Shown here: positions 17,515 through 25,931 of the stretch, piece after piece
Position numbering within the stretch: position 1 is the stretch's first letter
Layout of the letters: every line of letters begins with the position of its first letter
NCBI RefSeq assembly: GCF_900299535.1
Contig: NZ_OMKE01000015.1
Span: forward strand, 1 to 64,000
Direction: 5' to 3'
Length of the DNA: 64,000 nucleotides
Source: Aquimarina aquimarini
Lineage (GTDB): Bacteria > Bacteroidota > Bacteroidia > Flavobacteriales > Flavobacteriaceae
The notes under the pieces: generated by a model
What the model was told of the DNA's origin: nothing
What the model saw: the letters and a program-made list of their open reading frames with translations, nothing else
The model's database searches: none
Translations under genes and position numbers: made by a program

Positions 17515-18747
17515 ATGAATATTAAAACCAAACTGACCGTAGTCAATTTTTTGGAGTTTTTTTCCTGGGGAGCCTGGTTGTTATCAGCAGGCGCATATAT
17601 GGTAGCCACCTTACAATTCACAGGGGTGCAAGTAGGATCGGTATATGCTACTTTAGGGCTGGCATCTGTTTTTATGCCACCTATCATGGGGATCATAGCA
17701 GATCGATGGTTGTCTGCAGAAAAATTATTTGGAATTAGTCACCTTATACTAGCAGGAGTCTTTTTTTTGATGACTACCGTTACAGATTTCAACTCATTTT
17801 ACCTTCTCACATTTTTAGCCTCTTCATTGTATATGCCTACACTAGCTCTCAATAATTCTATTTCTTATTATAATTTAGAGCAAAAGGGATATGATGCGGT
17901 CAAAGTATTTCCAAAAATACGAGTTTGGGGCACTATTGGATTTGTGATAGCTGCTTGGGCTGTTGATTTATTAGGTTACAAAATCAGCAAAGAACAATTT
18001 TATCTAGCAAGCGTAGCATCTGCTTTGTTAGGGGGGTATGCCTTTTTATTACCAGTGATTCCAATTGTCAAAACCAAAGGAAAAACCCTGATGCAACGTT
18101 TTGGGTTGGATGCTTTTGTATTGTTTAAGAACAAGAACCTTGCAATTTTCTTTGTTTTCTCGATATTATTAGGTGCCGCATTACAGATTACCAATATCTG
18201 GGGAGTTCCTTTTTTAAATGATTTTGAGATACATTACAAAGATTCTTTTGTAGTAAAACATTCGGTCTTCTTGATGTCTTTGTCACAGGTGTCTGAAGTA
18301 GTTTTTATACTAGCAATCCCCTATTTCTTAAAAAGATTCGGAATTAAAACAGTAGTGCTGATAAGCATGTTTGCATGGGTTTTTAGATTTGGATTTTTAG
18401 GATTGGGAAGCCCCGAAGGGGTAGGTTTATTGTTTTTGATACTATCCATGATTATTTACGGAATGGCGTTTGATTTTTATGTGATCTCTGGCTCATTGTA
18501 TGTTGATAAAGCGTCAAGCAAAGAGGTGCGTTCTAGCTCACAAGGTATGTTTATGATGATGGTCAATGGTTTTGGAGCAATTCTAGGGGCGTATATCAGT
18601 GGGTTGGTCGTTGATCATTATACTCAGGATGGAGTTAAAGAATGGAGTACAATATGGTTTATTTTTTCAATCTATGCGTTTATTATTGGAATCTTATTTG
18701 TTTGGATTTTCAAATACAAACATGAACCTCAAAAAGAAAAGCTATGA
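17515..18747 (+). CDS. Nucleoside:H+ symporter, MFS (NupG/XapB-like)
   Basis: This 410-aa protein has about twelve hydrophobic segments and starts with NFLEFFSWGAWLLSAGAYM, typical of the nucleoside:H+ symporter branch of the major facilitator superfamily. The motif near the second helix (GIIADRWLSAEKLFGISHL) and the late segment SSSQGMFMMMVNGFGAILGAYISG also fit NupG/XapB. It would carry nucleosides across the inner membrane, completing the route from the TonB receptor. It lies 190 bases after the nucleoside hydrolase gene. That gap contains a 7-bp inverted repeat (GTTATGC/GCATAAC, about 17400-17425) and could hold its own promoter. Confidence 0.88.
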   Translation: MNIKTKLTVVNFLEFFSWGAWLLSAGAYMVATLQFTGVQVGSVYATLGLASVFMPPIMGIIADRWLSAEKLFGISHLILAGVFFLMTTVTDFNSFYLLTFLASSLYMPTLALNNSISYYNLEQKGYDAVKVFPKIRVWGTIGFVIAAWAVDLLGYKISKEQFYLASVASALLGGYAFLLPVIPIVKTKGKTLMQRFGLDAFVLFKNKNLAIFFVFSILLGAALQITNIWGVPFLNDFEIHYKDSFVVKHSVFLMSLSQVSEVVFILAIPYFLKRFGIKTVVLISMFAWVFRFGFLGLGSPEGVGLLFLILSMIIYGMAFDFYVISGSLYVDKASSKEVRSSSQGMFMMMVNGFGAILGAYISGLVVDHYTQDGVKEWSTIWFIFSIYAFIIGILFVWIFKYKHEPQKEKL

Positions 18748-18865
18748 TGCAGAAAGCGGGTTAAAAATTAAGTTTATGAAATAAGCCATAAGAACTCGGT
18801 CTATATCAACCGAAATGAGTAGTGGCGAATTCCATCTGACTCATAATAACAAATAAAATAAACAG

Positions 18866-19243
18866 ATGAAAAAAAGAATCACGCTCAAAGATATATCAAG
18901 ACTATCAGGTTTTTCTATTTCTACAATATCAAAAGCCCTACATGATAACTCAGATATCAGTCAAAAGACAAAAAAGAAAATCAGAGAGGTAGCCAGAATT
19001 TATAATTATGTACCCAATTTTTTGGCAAAAAGCTTAAAGAATAATATTCCCAATGTAATCGAAATTACTATTGAAGAATGTAGCATTCAGGCATTTTTAG
19101 AAGAAGTAGAAAATATACCCTTATTAAAAAATAAAACAAGTTGCCAAACACCAAAAATGTATACAGAACTGCCATCAACCAAAAAAATGATGGGGTCTGA
19201 TATTGCAGGAATCATTGTCTTATTGTCTGATAAGGGAGAATGA
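18866..19243 (+). CDS. Solo LacI-type HTH protein lacking the effector domain
   Basis: This protein is only 125 aa, against about 340 for complete LacI regulators. Residues 4-65 are an excellent LacI DNA-binding domain with hinge (ITLKDISRLSGFSISTISKALHDNSDIS, then YNYVPNFLAKSLKNN). The remaining 60 residues show no periplasmic-binding-protein sequence, and no continuation of one is visible in other frames downstream. It is therefore either a truncated relic or a short regulator that cannot sense a sugar directly. It follows the nucleoside transporter by 118 bases. Its stop overlaps by 32 bases the end of a convergent small membrane protein gene, so the remnant may have lost its 3' part in a rearrangement. 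Confidence 0.7.
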   Translation: MKKRITLKDISRLSGFSISTISKALHDNSDISQKTKKKIREVARIYNYVPNFLAKSLKNNIPNVIEITIEECSIQAFLEEVENIPLLKNKTSCQTPKMYTELPSTKKMMGSDIAGIIVLLSDKGE

Positions 19244-19394
19244 TTAAAACCCCGACCAAAATATTAATTGAACTAAAAATGAGTGCCCCGTAAGAGGTGG
19301 CTTTAATATTAAAATCAAAGGTGTACTCTGAAAAAATATGACCTGATAATAAGATAGATAAACATATAGTCGTTATGATTGATATCTTTTTCAT
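19212..19394 (-). CDS. Small two-helix membrane protein
   Basis: This 60-aa protein has two hydrophobic stretches (about 4-22 and 35-54) separated by a short polar loop, with the positively charged N-terminus MKKIS. It has no known motif. It stands 11 bases after the frameshifted small membrane gene (19406-19601) and is similar in size and topology, which supports it being real. Its last codons overlap the end of the solo LacI-HTH gene on the other strand. Its position at the end of a run of secreted proteins leaves its role open. Confidence 0.45.
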   Translation of the reverse strand: MKKISIITTICLSILLSGHIFSEYTFDFNIKATSYGALIFSSINILVGVLIILPYQTIRQ

Positions 19395-19405
19395 TATGTT
19401 TTGTT

Positions 19406-19601
19406 TTACAGTTTTTTTGAGATTTTATAAATGTTTTTTACAATAAAAATTAAGAATATTATTAATAAAACCACGATACTTATATCTAGATAGCTAATCA
19501 CATAATAATTTGTATTAAGGTTGAGATAGAACGTATGATTTCTAAAAAAACAAACCAGAATAAAGAATGATGAAAGAAATTATTGAAAATTTTAAATTCA
19601 T
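19406..19601 (-). pseudogene. Small membrane protein gene split by a +1 change in a T-run
   Basis: Reading from the ATG at 19601 gives MNLKFSIISFIILYSGLFF and then a stop, exactly in a run of seven T residues on the minus strand (plus-strand A-run 19544-19550). With one T fewer, the frame stays open to the stop at 19406 and encodes 64 residues. These include a second hydrophobic segment (ISIVVLLIIFLIFIVKNIYK) and a basic tail. The length of 196 bases is one more than a multiple of three, which fits a single-base insertion. This may be a true frameshift, slippage-controlled expression, or a homopolymer error in the sequence. It lies 11 bases before the 60-aa membrane protein gene. Confidence 0.55.
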
Positions 19602-19634
19602 GGTTTTAGGTTAAAATTTATTTATGTTATGCGA

Positions 19635-20153
19635 TTAACTCATTCCTACACTTTTTTTGTCTATTAACACCCATTTGTCATCAATAAGACTAAAAATATA
19701 AATTATTTCATGACCAATAATTTTACCACCTTGATAATTTTTATTTCCAATAGCAGTTTTATTTAAAACACATTTTTTAGAATCCGAGAGCGATATTATT
19801 TGAGAAAAGAAATGCACTATATAACTACCATTTTCTCTTATAAGATCGTCACTTAACATTAATTCTATTTGGCTTTTAAGCTTGGTACAAGAAAGGTAAT
19901 CTATATCTTCTGGCAGACTCTTAAATTGTTCCATTTCTGTAGGATCAAAAATATCCATTATGCCAATACTTTCAATAACAAATTTACTTGGCTCATAACC
20001 AATTTTGATCTCAACAGCCTTTTTCTTATACAACTGCATTTCTTGAAAAACAAGATTGTAAATTTTTGTGTTACTACAATCTCTTTCTTGTCCTTTAGAA
20101 ATATGAATACCTAATAATACTACTACCAATAAAATTATAATCGTTCTTTTCAT
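19635..20153 (-). CDS. Secreted protein of unknown function
   Basis: This 172-aa protein has a signal peptide (about 1-22, MKRTIIILLVVVLLGIHISKGQ). The mature part has three cysteines and ends with a strand-rich stretch (GHEIIYIFSLIDDKWVLIDKKSVG) reminiscent of small periplasmic NTF2-like or lipocalin-like folds, though I cannot assign one. The gene starts 2 bases after the stop of the upstream secreted protein gene (20156-20665), so the two are very probably co-transcribed. Its role may be tied to the secreted zincin-type protein upstream, for instance as an immunity or accessory factor; this is speculation from order alone. Confidence 0.7.
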   Translation of the reverse strand: MKRTIIILLVVVLLGIHISKGQERDCSNTKIYNLVFQEMQLYKKKAVEIKIGYEPSKFVIESIGIMDIFDPTEMEQFKSLPEDIDYLSCTKLKSQIELMLSDDLIRENGSYIVHFFSQIISLSDSKKCVLNKTAIGNKNYQGGKIIGHEIIYIFSLIDDKWVLIDKKSVGMS

Positions 20154-20155
20154 AA

Positions 20156-20665
20156 TTAATTACAATTATTTGGATTAAAATTAGTTGTGTTATTAACTAT
20201 TCTTTCATATATATAAAGCGAATAAACATCATAACAATTTTTATTCTTTTGTTTTTTAATAGCATATTTATTAGAAAAATTAGAGTGCATTGCTAAAGAC
20301 TCTTCCCTGCTCTTTACTAAATGCTTAATTAACTTCATCGAATCTATTATTCCTATATTTGACATACTAATATGCATCCAAGGTAAGTGTGGATTGTCAT
20401 TTACTAATACTTTTCCATGTTTATCAGTATCATAAAAAGGACTAAGCCCTTGCCTAATACTATCTTTCTTTTTCTTTACATTAAGCCCTTTTTTATTTAC
20501 AAATAAAAAGAGTTCTCGTTTTCCTTCAATCAAAACTAATTCATCCTTTTCATCAATTAGTAGATAAATAGCATCATTACTATTTAAATTCATTTTCTCT
20601 TCTTTTTGGGAAAATGTATAGGCAAAATTAAAACATAAAAGAATTACTGTTATATGATTTTTCAT
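20156..20665 (-). CDS. Small secreted protein, paralogue of the 20812-21288 product
   Basis: This 169-aa protein has a signal peptide (about 1-19). It shares with the next upstream product a clear series of blocks: NDAIYLLIDEKDELVLIE, then LNVKKKKDSIRQGLSPFYD, then NKYAIKKQKN near the C-terminus. The two are paralogues of about 45-50% identity by eye. I do not recognise the family. Tandem paralogous small secreted proteins after a large secreted protein with an enzyme-like C-terminus recall immunity genes of polymorphic toxins. A terminator-like hairpin (20721-20752) separates it from its paralogue, so it may have its own promoter. Confidence 0.75.
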   Translation of the reverse strand: MKNHITVILLCFNFAYTFSQKEEKMNLNSNDAIYLLIDEKDELVLIEGKRELFLFVNKKGLNVKKKKDSIRQGLSPFYDTDKHGKVLVNDNPHLPWMHISMSNIGIIDSMKLIKHLVKSREESLAMHSNFSNKYAIKKQKNKNCYDVYSLYIYERIVNNTTNFNPNNCN

Positions 20666-20720
20666 GATTAACTATCTTAAGTCTTAAAATTTGATTTGTC
20701 TATTATGACAGATATTAAAA

Positions 20721-20752
20721 AAGACCGCCTATAATATATTTTAGACGGTCTT
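20721..20752 (-). terminator. Terminator between the two paralogous small genes
   Basis: Hairpin with an AAGACCG/CGGTCTT stem and an AT-rich loop, followed on the minus strand by TTTTTTAATATC. It lies about 60 bases past the stop of the 20812-21288 gene. Confidence 0.7.
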
Positions 20753-20811
20753 ACATAATTTAATTAAAAGATTATTTTTAAAACATCTATCATTATCTCA
20801 CAACGACAAAA

Positions 20812-21288
20812 TTATTCTTTGTTGTTAATATAGATTTGGTAGATATTATATTTACTATTGTTTTTTTGTTTTTTTATAGCATACTTTTTACTAAATCCAG
20901 CATGATTTTTTAAAAACTCTTTCCTGTTTTTTACATTATATTTTTTTAATTCTTGATAATCAATAGTATCAAAAATTGTTGCTAGTTCAAACTCTAACCA
21001 AGGTAAACTGGTTTGATTTTTCACAATGATATTTCCTTCTTTATTGAGATCATAAAAAGGTTTTAATCCTTGCTTTATACTATCTTTCTTTTTTTTAAGA
21101 TTAAGTCCTTCTTTATTAGAAAACAAAAGAACATATCTGTTTTCTTCAATTAAAACAAGTTCATCGTTTTTATCTATTAATAAATAGATTGCATTGCTTT
21201 CTTGTTTGATATCAAGTTTATTTTTGTTTTGAGAAAAAACAAAGCTCAAATTTAAAAACAAAAAAATTAAGGGAACATACTTTTTCAT
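20812..21288 (-). CDS. Small secreted protein translationally coupled to the zincin-type protein
   Basis: This 158-aa protein has a signal peptide (about 1-20, ending FVFSQ). Its start codon shares a base with the stop codon of the 816-aa gene upstream (TAATG overlap), so the two are translated together. It is the paralogue of the 20156-20665 product, with the same SNAIYLLIDKNDELVLIE, KKKKDSIKQGLKPFYD and KYAIKKQKN blocks. The coupling suggests a partner made in step with the large protein. It could be an immunity protein, chaperone or subunit. No enzymatic motif is visible. Confidence 0.77.
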   Translation of the reverse strand: MKKYVPLIFLFLNLSFVFSQNKNKLDIKQESNAIYLLIDKNDELVLIEENRYVLLFSNKEGLNLKKKKDSIKQGLKPFYDLNKEGNIIVKNQTSLPWLEFELATIFDTIDYQELKKYNVKNRKEFLKNHAGFSKKYAIKKQKNNSKYNIYQIYINNKE

Positions 21289-23738
21289 TAGTTACAATTT
21301 TTATTTCCAGTTATTTCGTACATTTCTTGAACACTAGTTATCCTATCACGTTCATTCTTATCTAGTTTTCTCCATGCCTCGGTTAATTTCAATCCTCTCC
21401 AGGAAAAATCTATATAGAAATTATTACTATTTGCAGAATTATCATAAGCCTTAATATGATCGGCTATTACACCAACATATCTACTTGCCATAAGTTCATG
21501 TTGATAAAAATTCAATCCATATCTTTCAACAGCATCAAAAAAATCAGGAAACCTGTTAGAGCTAATTAATTCTTGTAATCTTTGAGTAGTTAAGCCATTA
21601 TAATTTATTCCAGAATTTAGTACATCTATAAAAAATCTATGTATATCTGCATGAATTACTTCATGAGATAAAGTTCTCGCTAAACCTAATTCCGTTCGAT
21701 TTGCTAAGTTAGTTTCATTCACAACTATTGTTATTAATCCATTATTATTAGGTTCACTAGTCGTTGCATTAGGCAGATTACCTTGAGCATTTGGAGGAAT
21801 GGGAGCAACAACAAATTTTAAGTCAAGAGAAACAGGGTTCTGTGAAGTGAATTCATTAATTATTTTTTTAAAACTACCACTTCTTGATAAAAGTTTTTCA
21901 TAAACACAATCCGCTTTAGTACCAATAAAACTTATATCTTTTAAAACTCGATCTGCAAAATCCACTTCACCACCACTAATCCATGTATTTAATGCTTCTA
22001 CTGCAAAATTCGTGCCTTGTTGGTTGGTATTTAAATTATAAAAATTATTTAAGGCATCAGTTTGTTGTCTATTAGCAATCAACCACTGCTCTTGTGCATC
22101 ATTAAGTTGCAAAGCTTTTTTTAAATCGTATACTCTAAGATAATGTTCTGCTGTTGGCGTATCATTTCTTGTGATTGCCATTGCAGCTTCAAAAGCAAGA
22201 TCACTTTGTATAAAATCTGCTGTTTTGATTCCCCGATCATACATAATTCGACCAATATCGAAATTGTAATTAATATCCGCCCAATGAACATCATTAACAG
22301 AAATAGAACTTGAAGAAAGATTAAATAATACTGCCAAGTCTGAATTGGTATATGAAGACCATTGTGGGGTAATGTCCAATACCTTAAAAGCTTGTCTTAT
22401 CATTGAGCCTTTTGTATTTGCATGCAGGTTTCCTGATCTTTCAATAGTCTCTACCAAATTAAAGAAACCGCTCATCCCCGAAGTTTCTACACGGGTAGGT
22501 TGAATATGCCATATTCTTAATAGGTTTTTATGATATTGATTTTGATATACATCATCTAATAAGCCCTGTATGGGGTCATCAATAGGATATCCCCGAAAAT
22601 GAGTATAATTCTTATCTTTTGTAACAAAAGGTTCTCCCTTGATATTGGCATTGATCAGATTAGCCGATTCTGTTAAAGCATCTTGATTGTATGTATTATT
22701 TTCATAATATTTTTTGAGTTTTGCACTTACCTGATCCTTGTTATCTACCCAAGATCTAAAAGTCGAGCTTTGATCATTAAGGGCATAATTAAATAAAGCC
22801 ACATCGTCTGTTACATCATTAAATACAGGTGCAGTATATCCATCCATAGGTTGAGTATTTCCCCCTGTTCTATATAAAAGTGTTTGAAGATATTGGTTCT
22901 CTTTTTGTTTAAGAGTAAAGATGTTTTCTGGAGTTCCAAAAGATATATAAGGTATCTGTGGATCTTTACTACTTACCCAAATCATATATCTGGTAAAAAA
23001 ACGTATGGCATCTTCATACCCTAAAGAGGCATAATGTACCACTAGATAACCTGCCAGTGTATTAGATATATACCCCTCATTAAGCATTCTCTGTAAACGG
23101 CTGTTGCGTATGCCATATTCGGTAATGGCAGAACGTTGATGATTTCTAATCCCCAATTGTTCATTTAATGCATTGTTTGCTTCTGTATCACTCATGTTTT
23201 TAAGAAGCTTCCCTTTATAGTTTAAATCTCCATAGATAGGGTTTATTGTGCCTTCACGTTTTCTAATATCTAGTAGTTTGGCGTTAATCGTAGAACTCTG
23301 CAAAATGGCATTGTCGTAGTTTTCTACAGATTTAAGAACATCATCTGTTTTGGTAAAATATTCTAATGCAAGTGTATTGGTCTCTGCTTCTTTAAAATAT
23401 TGCCGTTGTATATTGCTAAAATTATAATTTGCAGGTACTCCAGCCGCACTATTGTACATTGCATAATAATTAATTCCAGTTATTGCAGCTGCCATCAATA
23501 GTTCTTGTTCATATAACCATTTTTCTTTTTGATGATTTACATTGGCTATTTGACTGTTAAACATGCCTAGATGAAAGGGACCAAGACATAAGCAACCTCT
23601 TTCTGTACTACTACTTTTCTCTTCACAATCAATACAGCTTTGTATACCATCATCAGAGTATTGAACAATTTGCGCTTGTATAGTGGTTGATAATAGGTAT
23701 ACCATACCCATTATCAATATTTTTGATATTGTTTTCAT
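21288..23738 (-). CDS. Large secreted protein with C-terminal zincin-like HEVIH motif
   Basis: This 816-aa protein has a signal peptide (about 1-23, TIQAQ) and a cysteine-rich start (CIDCEE...CLCLGPFHLG). A long alpha-helical body follows (about 60-640), rich in Asn, Gln and Tyr. Near residues 690-700 is SHEVIHADIHRFF, an HExxH zinc-binding motif, and about 50 residues later QHELMASRYVGVIADHIKAYD (near 746-767), which could give a third ligand. This pair of motifs recurs at the C-terminus of large secreted or Rhs-like proteins in Bacteroidota (from memory, not verified). The protein lacks a T9SS tail. It follows a T9SS-type protein by 24 bases and is coupled to a small secreted protein. A secreted metallopeptidase or peptidase-type toxin is my best reading; the body is unassigned. 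Confidence 0.75.
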   Translation of the reverse strand: MKTISKILIMGMVYLLSTTIQAQIVQYSDDGIQSCIDCEEKSSSTERGCLCLGPFHLGMFNSQIANVNHQKEKWLYEQELLMAAAITGINYYAMYNSAAGVPANYNFSNIQRQYFKEAETNTLALEYFTKTDDVLKSVENYDNAILQSSTINAKLLDIRKREGTINPIYGDLNYKGKLLKNMSDTEANNALNEQLGIRNHQRSAITEYGIRNSRLQRMLNEGYISNTLAGYLVVHYASLGYEDAIRFFTRYMIWVSSKDPQIPYISFGTPENIFTLKQKENQYLQTLLYRTGGNTQPMDGYTAPVFNDVTDDVALFNYALNDQSSTFRSWVDNKDQVSAKLKKYYENNTYNQDALTESANLINANIKGEPFVTKDKNYTHFRGYPIDDPIQGLLDDVYQNQYHKNLLRIWHIQPTRVETSGMSGFFNLVETIERSGNLHANTKGSMIRQAFKVLDITPQWSSYTNSDLAVLFNLSSSSISVNDVHWADINYNFDIGRIMYDRGIKTADFIQSDLAFEAAMAITRNDTPTAEHYLRVYDLKKALQLNDAQEQWLIANRQQTDALNNFYNLNTNQQGTNFAVEALNTWISGGEVDFADRVLKDISFIGTKADCVYEKLLSRSGSFKKIINEFTSQNPVSLDLKFVVAPIPPNAQGNLPNATTSEPNNNGLITIVVNETNLANRTELGLARTLSHEVIHADIHRFFIDVLNSGINYNGLTTQRLQELISSNRFPDFFDAVERYGLNFYQHELMASRYVGVIADHIKAYDNSANSNNFYIDFSWRGLKLTEAWRKLDKNERDRITSVQEMYEITGNKNCN

Positions 23739-23762
23739 TTATATAAATATATATAGGTTGGT

Positions 23763-25334
23763 TTATAGTTTTACAACAGTTTTAGAATATGGTATTCCAT
23801 CTACGATCATTTGTATAACATAGGTTCCACTGGGTAGTTTATTGCTATCTACCGTAATGGTTTGTGTACCCTCATTAGTATATTTTTGGCTAGGCAAGCT
23901 TATTTGTTGCTGACCAAAGAAATCATATACAGATACCTGTACTTCTGCTACCTGATCCAATGTATAGGTGATATTAAACTCGTTGCCTATAGGATTGGGG
24001 GAGATGGTTGCAAAATTTTTATCTAGCACTTTAGGTATTGCGTTTTTTAAAGTTTTGTTTGACAAAGAGGTAATCGATGTTGTAGTAGTTGAGAGCGGTG
24101 TTTCTGGATATAAAATCATCCTGTAAGGAGCCCGCATTACCTCATCTAATTCTACAACCTTACTAGATGTTGAATTAACCTTGGCTACCAGAGCTAGTTT
24201 ATTATCAATCATGATTTCGTTCAAATTCATTGATCCAATTTTGTAAGTAGTTTTAGTATGATCAGGATGATCTTTTAATAACCTTTTTACCGATGGTAGC
24301 TCTAAGGATGTTCCCAGCGTAAATGACATCGTAGTTCCTCCTGCATAAGATGCATTAAATATTTTACCTATTGCTGTAGTAGTAACACCATTTATAGTTA
24401 CTTTACAATCAATATGCTTATAGCTATCATAATCTTGTGTAACGTTTATTTCTAATGTTATTGGTACAGAACGTAGTACTCCTATTGCAGAAGTGTTAAA
24501 CTCAAGGAATTTACCATGTAGAATTGTTTTTGTATTACCAATTACTGTATTGATGCTACTGGGCTTAGGAAAACCTTCTATACAAGCAAAACGTTCTTCT
24601 GCCGAAATAGGTATCCAATCATTGTTTTGGGATTGTAAGTGTTGTTTTAGGATGCGACTATTCAGTATGTTATTTTCTGATAGCATTTGCAACGCTTTTG
24701 TTTTGTTTTGTGGAGTCCCATATCCAAAATAGTGCATAACCGCCAACCAATGTTTTGCCATAGGAAGTTTGCTTGCTTCAAAAAGTCTTTTTGCTCGTCT
24801 AAGAGAATAAATAGAAACAATTTCTTCTCCAAGTCCTTGATTTTTAAGGGCAATATATCCTAATAGATAATTTACGACATCTTTTTTATAAGAAGATTGA
24901 TTGGTTAGTTTCTTTAAATAATCTTCTGCGTGTCTTAGTTTTCTTCCAGGAAACTGAATGTAATTACCCTCTACAAGATTTAAAGAATGTGTATACATGG
25001 CTGGTGCATAGTTGATATCCGCCAACTGTTTAAGATAATACCTAGATAACTCATAATTGATTCCTCCTATGATACCATAATCTTTTTTCTCAAAATGTAA
25101 TAATGCTTTTGCATATGCAGCTGATAAATTTTCTTTATAATTTACTGCACACGGAGCTATAAATTCCATCATCTCATCAATTAACTGAGGAGGATAGTTT
25201 TTGAAATCGTTTTTAAATTTTAAAAGCTCTTCTGCTTTTTGATCACAGGTAAATGTTGTGATTCCCTGTGCATAACTTTGATGCACAAATAGTAAGACAA
25301 GGCATAATATGCCCAATATAAATGATTTGCTCAT
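23763..25334 (-). CDS. Sel1-like repeat protein with T9SS sorting domain
   Basis: This 523-aa protein has a signal peptide (about 1-22, SYAQ). The N-terminal half (about 30-240) has helical repeats of the Sel1/TPR type, seen in YLLGYIALKNQG, AKHWLAVMHYFGYGTPQNKTKALQML and similar. The middle (about 260-400) is beta-rich. The C-terminus is a T9SS type A sorting domain (ISPNPIGNEFNITYTL near 442, then KLPSGTYVIQMIVDG, ending KTVVKL). It is first in the minus-strand unit, 24 bases before the zincin-type gene. It is probably displayed at the surface by the Por secretion system and may act with the zincin protein. The specific function is unknown. Confidence 0.82.
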   Translation of the reverse strand: MSKSFILGILCLVLLFVHQSYAQGITTFTCDQKAEELLKFKNDFKNYPPQLIDEMMEFIAPCAVNYKENLSAAYAKALLHFEKKDYGIIGGINYELSRYYLKQLADINYAPAMYTHSLNLVEGNYIQFPGRKLRHAEDYLKKLTNQSSYKKDVVNYLLGYIALKNQGLGEEIVSIYSLRRAKRLFEASKLPMAKHWLAVMHYFGYGTPQNKTKALQMLSENNILNSRILKQHLQSQNNDWIPISAEERFACIEGFPKPSSINTVIGNTKTILHGKFLEFNTSAIGVLRSVPITLEINVTQDYDSYKHIDCKVTINGVTTTAIGKIFNASYAGGTTMSFTLGTSLELPSVKRLLKDHPDHTKTTYKIGSMNLNEIMIDNKLALVAKVNSTSSKVVELDEVMRAPYRMILYPETPLSTTTTSITSLSNKTLKNAIPKVLDKNFATISPNPIGNEFNITYTLDQVAEVQVSVYDFFGQQQISLPSQKYTNEGTQTITVDSNKLPSGTYVIQMIVDGIPYSKTVVKL

Positions 25335-25870
25335 TGTTTTTGTTTTTTTAAGAGTACTATTAATGTACTGTTTTGGTATTCAGTTATATCATTCCCAAAT
25401 GATCATGTTCAATTCAGGATATAGGTCGGTCAAGAGAGCATCCCTTTTATTTTTCAAAAAAGAAGCAAAAAAATGTAGTGTCTAGAATACTGATTTTTAT
25501 ATACTTCTATTCAGAGTAGGATTTCAACTTTGATAAGTGTGATATTGTTTTGATTTCATTATTGATATGGTATTAGGTTATAAAAAATGATATTCTACTT
25601 GCAATATTACTGCGTAAGAGTTTCATTATGTGAAACTTGAAATATTGATGGTGTTAAATTTTTATAAAAAAAACATAATTAAGAGTTAATAGATATGTTT
25701 TTAGGGATAAGAGAATAAGTATGACACCTATTTAACTGGAGAATTATTATCTGTCACAATTTTTTGGAATATAAGTATAGGTATTTATCCTTGTTTTTTG
25801 AAAAAAGAAAAAAGAGAATACTTTTTAAATAAAAAATAAACTAACTTAGGGTATACCAAAACAAAAAATT
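25335..25870. other. Gene-free region between divergent genes
   Basis: About 535 bases separate the minus-strand T9SS gene from the hairpin before the Cry-like gene. The sequence is AT-rich, with stops in all frames and no protein of convincing composition. It ends at a strong bidirectional hairpin, so a short transcript could begin here, but no clear promoter was found. Confidence 0.45.
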
Positions 25871-25909
25871 ACCCCATACTAGAAATTTTCTGGTATGGGG
25901 TGTTTTTTT
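25871..25909 (+). terminator. Bidirectional terminator or attenuator before the Cry-like gene
   Basis: The hairpin has a 9-bp ACCCCATAC/GTATGGGGT stem, extended by AGA/TCT past one mismatch. On the plus strand it is followed by seven T residues; on the minus strand by a T-rich run. It ends about 23 bases before the ATG at 25932, where no upstream gene needs terminating. It may therefore be a leader attenuator or the end of a small RNA. Confidence 0.68.
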
Positions 25910-25931
25910 AAATCTTAAAACCTAAACCATT

